Of a DNA stretch of 64,000 nt, positions 61,875 through 64,000 are shown in pieces. The number at the start of each line of letters is the position of its first letter. Position 1 is the stretch's first letter. Position numbers and translations under genes: made by a program. The notes under the pieces were generated by a model, which worked only from the letters and a program-made list of their open reading frames with translations, did not search any database and was not told where the DNA came from. The DNA is from Psychrobacter sp. NG25 (GTDB lineage: Bacteria; Pseudomonadota; Gammaproteobacteria; Pseudomonadales; Moraxellaceae): assembly GCF_015234355.1 (NCBI RefSeq), contig NZ_JADGMV010000004.1, forward strand, positions 62,001 through 126,000, given 5' to 3'.

Positions 61875-64000
61875 CTAGCCAAGCTGGTCTGCAATCCAAG
61901 CAGGTAGGGCATCGATGACTGCTGTACTGTTGCCAGATTTTGGTGCGCCGCCTTGTGCATAGTCAGGCTTACCGCCACCTTTGCCACCTAGCTCACCCGC
62001 TAAGTGACGAATGATATCACCCGCTTTTACTTTGGCTATGACAGACTTCGCAACACTGGCTGCTAGGGCTAGCTGATCGTCTTTGTCACCCACCAATACA
62101 ATCACGCTATCTGGAAGTTTCGATTTGATATCGTCCATTAGCGTACGGATTGACTTACCATCGACACCGCTTAACATGCTGATAAGTACTGGCGTACCTG
62201 CGATAGTCTGCACGTCATCGAGTAAGTTGGCTGCTTGGGCACTAGCGATTTTTTGTTGCAAGCGCTCTAGTTGTTTTTCTAGATCGCGTTGCTTATCTGC
62301 CATGGTGCGGACACGCTGTGCAACTTCAGGGCGTTTTACTTTAAGCTGACTGGCAAGCTCGCTTAATTGTTGCTCGCTTTGCTGAATGTTTTTGACTGCA
62401 TTCATACCAGTAACGGCTTCAATACGGCGAATACCAGCAGCAATGCCTGACTCGCTCGTGATTTTCAACAGGCCAATATCACCAGTACGCTGTACATGCA
62501 AACCGCCACACAGCTCGATAGAGAAGGGCTTGCGTTGACCATCTACGATACTGTCTGTACCCATGGTAAGCACGCGAACCTCACTGCCGTATTTTTCACC
62601 AAACAGCGCCATTGCACCGTTTTTCATGGCTTCATCAATCGACATGTTCTCGATACGGGCAGGGGTATTGGCTTGGATTTGCTCATTGACGAGACGTTCG
62701 ATACGGCTGATTTCAGCAATGCTAACGGGTCTGTCATAAGAGAAATCAAAACGTAATACTTCGCTTGATACTAGTGAGCCTTTTTGCGTAACCTCATCAC
62801 CCAATACTTCTCTTAGCGCTGCATGTAACAGGTGAGTAGCCGAGTGGTTTTTGGCACTGGCTGCACGGATGCTAGAGAGTACTTGTGCATCAGCCACTTG
62901 CTTAACATTAATCTCACCCATGGTGACAACACCATAGTGAATAATGGCTTGACCAGATTTTTTGGTATCTTGAACTTCAAAGACACCAGATGCGGTACGA
63001 ATTTCGCCCAGCTCACCAACCTGACCACCACCTTCGGCATAAAATGGGGTACGGTCAAGTACAACAACACCTTCCATACCTTCATTCAAGCTGTCTGCCG
63101 AATTGCCGTCTTGATAAAGCGCGTCAATCGTCACGCCGTCTTCTTCAAGTTGCTCATAACCAATAAAGGTCGTCGGCGTTTCTACTTGAATGACGCTGCT
63201 ATAATCGACGTCGAATTTACCGGCATCACGCGCACGCTCACGTTGTGCTTGCATGTGCTCATCGAACTCAGCCTCATTGATAACAATACCGCGCTCACGA
63301 GTGATGTCAGCGGTCAAATCAAGCGGGAAGCCATAAGTGTCATACAGCTTAAAGGCTGCCTCACCAGAGAGAGTGTCACCATCTTGCAATCCTTCAAGTT
63401 CGCTGGCAAGCAAACGCAACCCTTGCGCTAGTGTCTTAGCAAACTGTGTTTCTTCTTTTTGAATGGCATTTTCAATAGCGCTTTGCTTATCTTTTAGCTC
63501 AGGATAGGCGTGGCCCATTTCGGCAACCAATGGTGCGACCATCTTATAGAAAAAGTCACCATCTGCACCCAGCTTGTTACCATGGCGCACCGCACGACGG
63601 ATCACACGGCGTAGCACATAGCCACGGCCTTCATTGCTTGGTGTGACACCATCAGCAATCAAAAAGGCAACGGCACGAATGTGATCGGCGATGACTTTCA
63701 ATGATGATTGCTGTTCATTGTTAATTTCTAAAATCTCAGCTGCCGCATCCATCAAATGGATAAACAAATCGATCTCGTAGTTGCCATGGACGCCTTGCAT
63801 GATGGCACTAATACGCTCAAGACCCATACCTGTATCTACGCTAGGTGCTGGTAGTGGCAGTAACGTACCGTCTTTTTGACGGTTAAACTGCATAAATACG
63901 CAGTTCCAAATCTCGATATAGCGGTCACCATCTTCTTCAGGTGTGCCCGGTAGGCCGCCTTCGATATCGGCACCATGATCATAGAATACTTCGGTACAAG
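61875..64000 (-). CDS. alaS: Alanyl-tRNA synthetase (C-terminal part; start outside window)
   Basis: The frame stays open to the window's right edge. Residues before the first visible Met (VFYDHGADIEGGLPGTPEEDGD) are recognisable AlaS catalytic-domain sequence, so the gene continues beyond 64000. Visible regions are class II motif 3 area 'PSVDTGMGLERISA', the tRNA-recognition helices, the editing domain with zinc-type 'NHSATHLLHAAL' and 'CGGLHVQRTGDIG', and the C-Ala oligomerisation domain ending 'GGKGGGKPDYAQGGAPK'. About 708 residues are present of the usual roughly 875. Confidence 0.97.
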   Translation of the reverse strand, partial: CTEVFYDHGADIEGGLPGTPEEDGDRYIEIWNCVFMQFNRQKDGTLLPLPAPSVDTGMGLERISAIMQGVHGNYEIDLFIHLMDAAAEILEINNEQQSSLKVIADHIRAVAFLIADGVTPSNEGRGYVLRRVIRRAVRHGNKLGADGDFFYKMVAPLVAEMGHAYPELKDKQSAIENAIQKEETQFAKTLAQGLRLLASELEGLQDGDTLSGEAAFKLYDTYGFPLDLTADITRERGIVINEAEFDEHMQAQRERARDAGKFDVDYSSVIQVETPTTFIGYEQLEEDGVTIDALYQDGNSADSLNEGMEGVVVLDRTPFYAEGGGQVGELGEIRTASGVFEVQDTKKSGQAIIHYGVVTMGEINVKQVADAQVLSSIRAASAKNHSATHLLHAALREVLGDEVTQKGSLVSSEVLRFDFSYDRPVSIAEISRIERLVNEQIQANTPARIENMSIDEAMKNGAMALFGEKYGSEVRVLTMGTDSIVDGQRKPFSIELCGGLHVQRTGDIGLLKITSESGIAAGIRRIEAVTGMNAVKNIQQSEQQLSELASQLKVKRPEVAQRVRTMADKQRDLEKQLERLQQKIASAQAANLLDDVQTIAGTPVLISMLSGVDGKSIRTLMDDIKSKLPDSVIVLVGDKDDQLALAASVAKSVIAKVKAGDIIRHLAGELGGKGGGKPDYAQGGAPKSGNSTAVIDALPAWIADQLG

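Noticed and set aside
61875..63893. A complete alaS starting at the first visible ATG (63893)
   Set aside because: Residues upstream of that ATG in the same frame are conserved AlaS sequence, so the true start lies beyond the window.
1..64000. CRISPR array, prophage or insertion sequence
   Set aside because: No regularly spaced repeats, phage structural genes or transposase were seen. The dispersed repeat is too short and non-coding to be an autonomous element.

Overview
The window reads as chromosome from a Psychrobacter-like gammaproteobacterium (Moraxellaceae). The inference rests on moderate to low GC, recognisable Moraxellaceae-type proteins (PilSR, GacA, FFLEELY-motif protein, fused polyphosphate:AMP phosphotransferase), and an abundant-looking intergenic repeat. 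No database search was possible, so the genus is an inference. Nearly all of it is housekeeping sequence. There is no prophage, transposase, rRNA or CRISPR array.

Layout. 1-7.1 kb: the 5' end of mrdA (PBP2), a DUF445 membrane protein and the cytochrome c maturation operon ccmFGHI. 7.3-20.1 kb: adk, the rhodanese-grxC-secB cluster, rsgA, orn, ppiB-lpxH, glnS, a PLD-like protein, a 1-Cys peroxiredoxin, a GST, a META/DUF4377 lipoprotein and ruvC. 20.3-31.6 kb: fxsA, 6S RNA (minus strand), gpmI, ctpA, the regulatory run gacA-pilS-pilR, pbpG and thiE. 31.7-37.6 kb: a dksA-like gene, pgk, a small lipoprotein, fba, ruvA and ruvB. 37.7-43.2 kb: the ubiquinone genes ubiE-ubiJ-ubiB, with a foreign-looking WG-repeat gene lodged between ubiJ and ubiB. 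43.4-50.6 kb: pap and pit (polyphosphate/phosphate), an XRE-AlaA fusion, msrB and gpx. 50.8-56.4 kb is the accessory part: tRNA-Val and tRNA-Asp, a divergent MFS/MocR pair flanked by direct repeats of the tRNA-operon terminator region, then three tandem paralogues of an unrecognised two-membrane-segment protein. 56.7-64 kb: a BI-1 protein, nadK, yeaC, a HopJ-family protein, csrA, lysC and the C-terminal part of alaS.

Genes that work together: CcmF/G/H/I attach haem to apocytochromes c. Gpm, Pgk and Fba are glycolytic. UbiE/J/B act in ubiquinone synthesis. Pit imports phosphate, and Pap uses polyphosphate to phosphorylate AMP. GacA and CsrA are two ends of a known post-transcriptional circuit. 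RuvA/B/C resolve Holliday junctions. MsrB, Gpx, the peroxiredoxin and glutaredoxin deal with oxidants.

Most interesting: (1) a roughly 110 bp dispersed palindromic repeat in at least three intergenic copies, with arms that appear to co-vary; (2) the three-paralogue membrane family at 54.6-56.4 kb; (3) an XRE DNA-binding domain fused exactly at the normal start of alanine aminotransferase AlaA, with candidate operators upstream and a palindrome before the internal Met; (4) a WG-repeat gene splitting the ubi cluster, and a roughly 130-residue low-complexity N-terminal extension on UbiE; (5) a DksA-like protein whose fourth zinc ligand is His.
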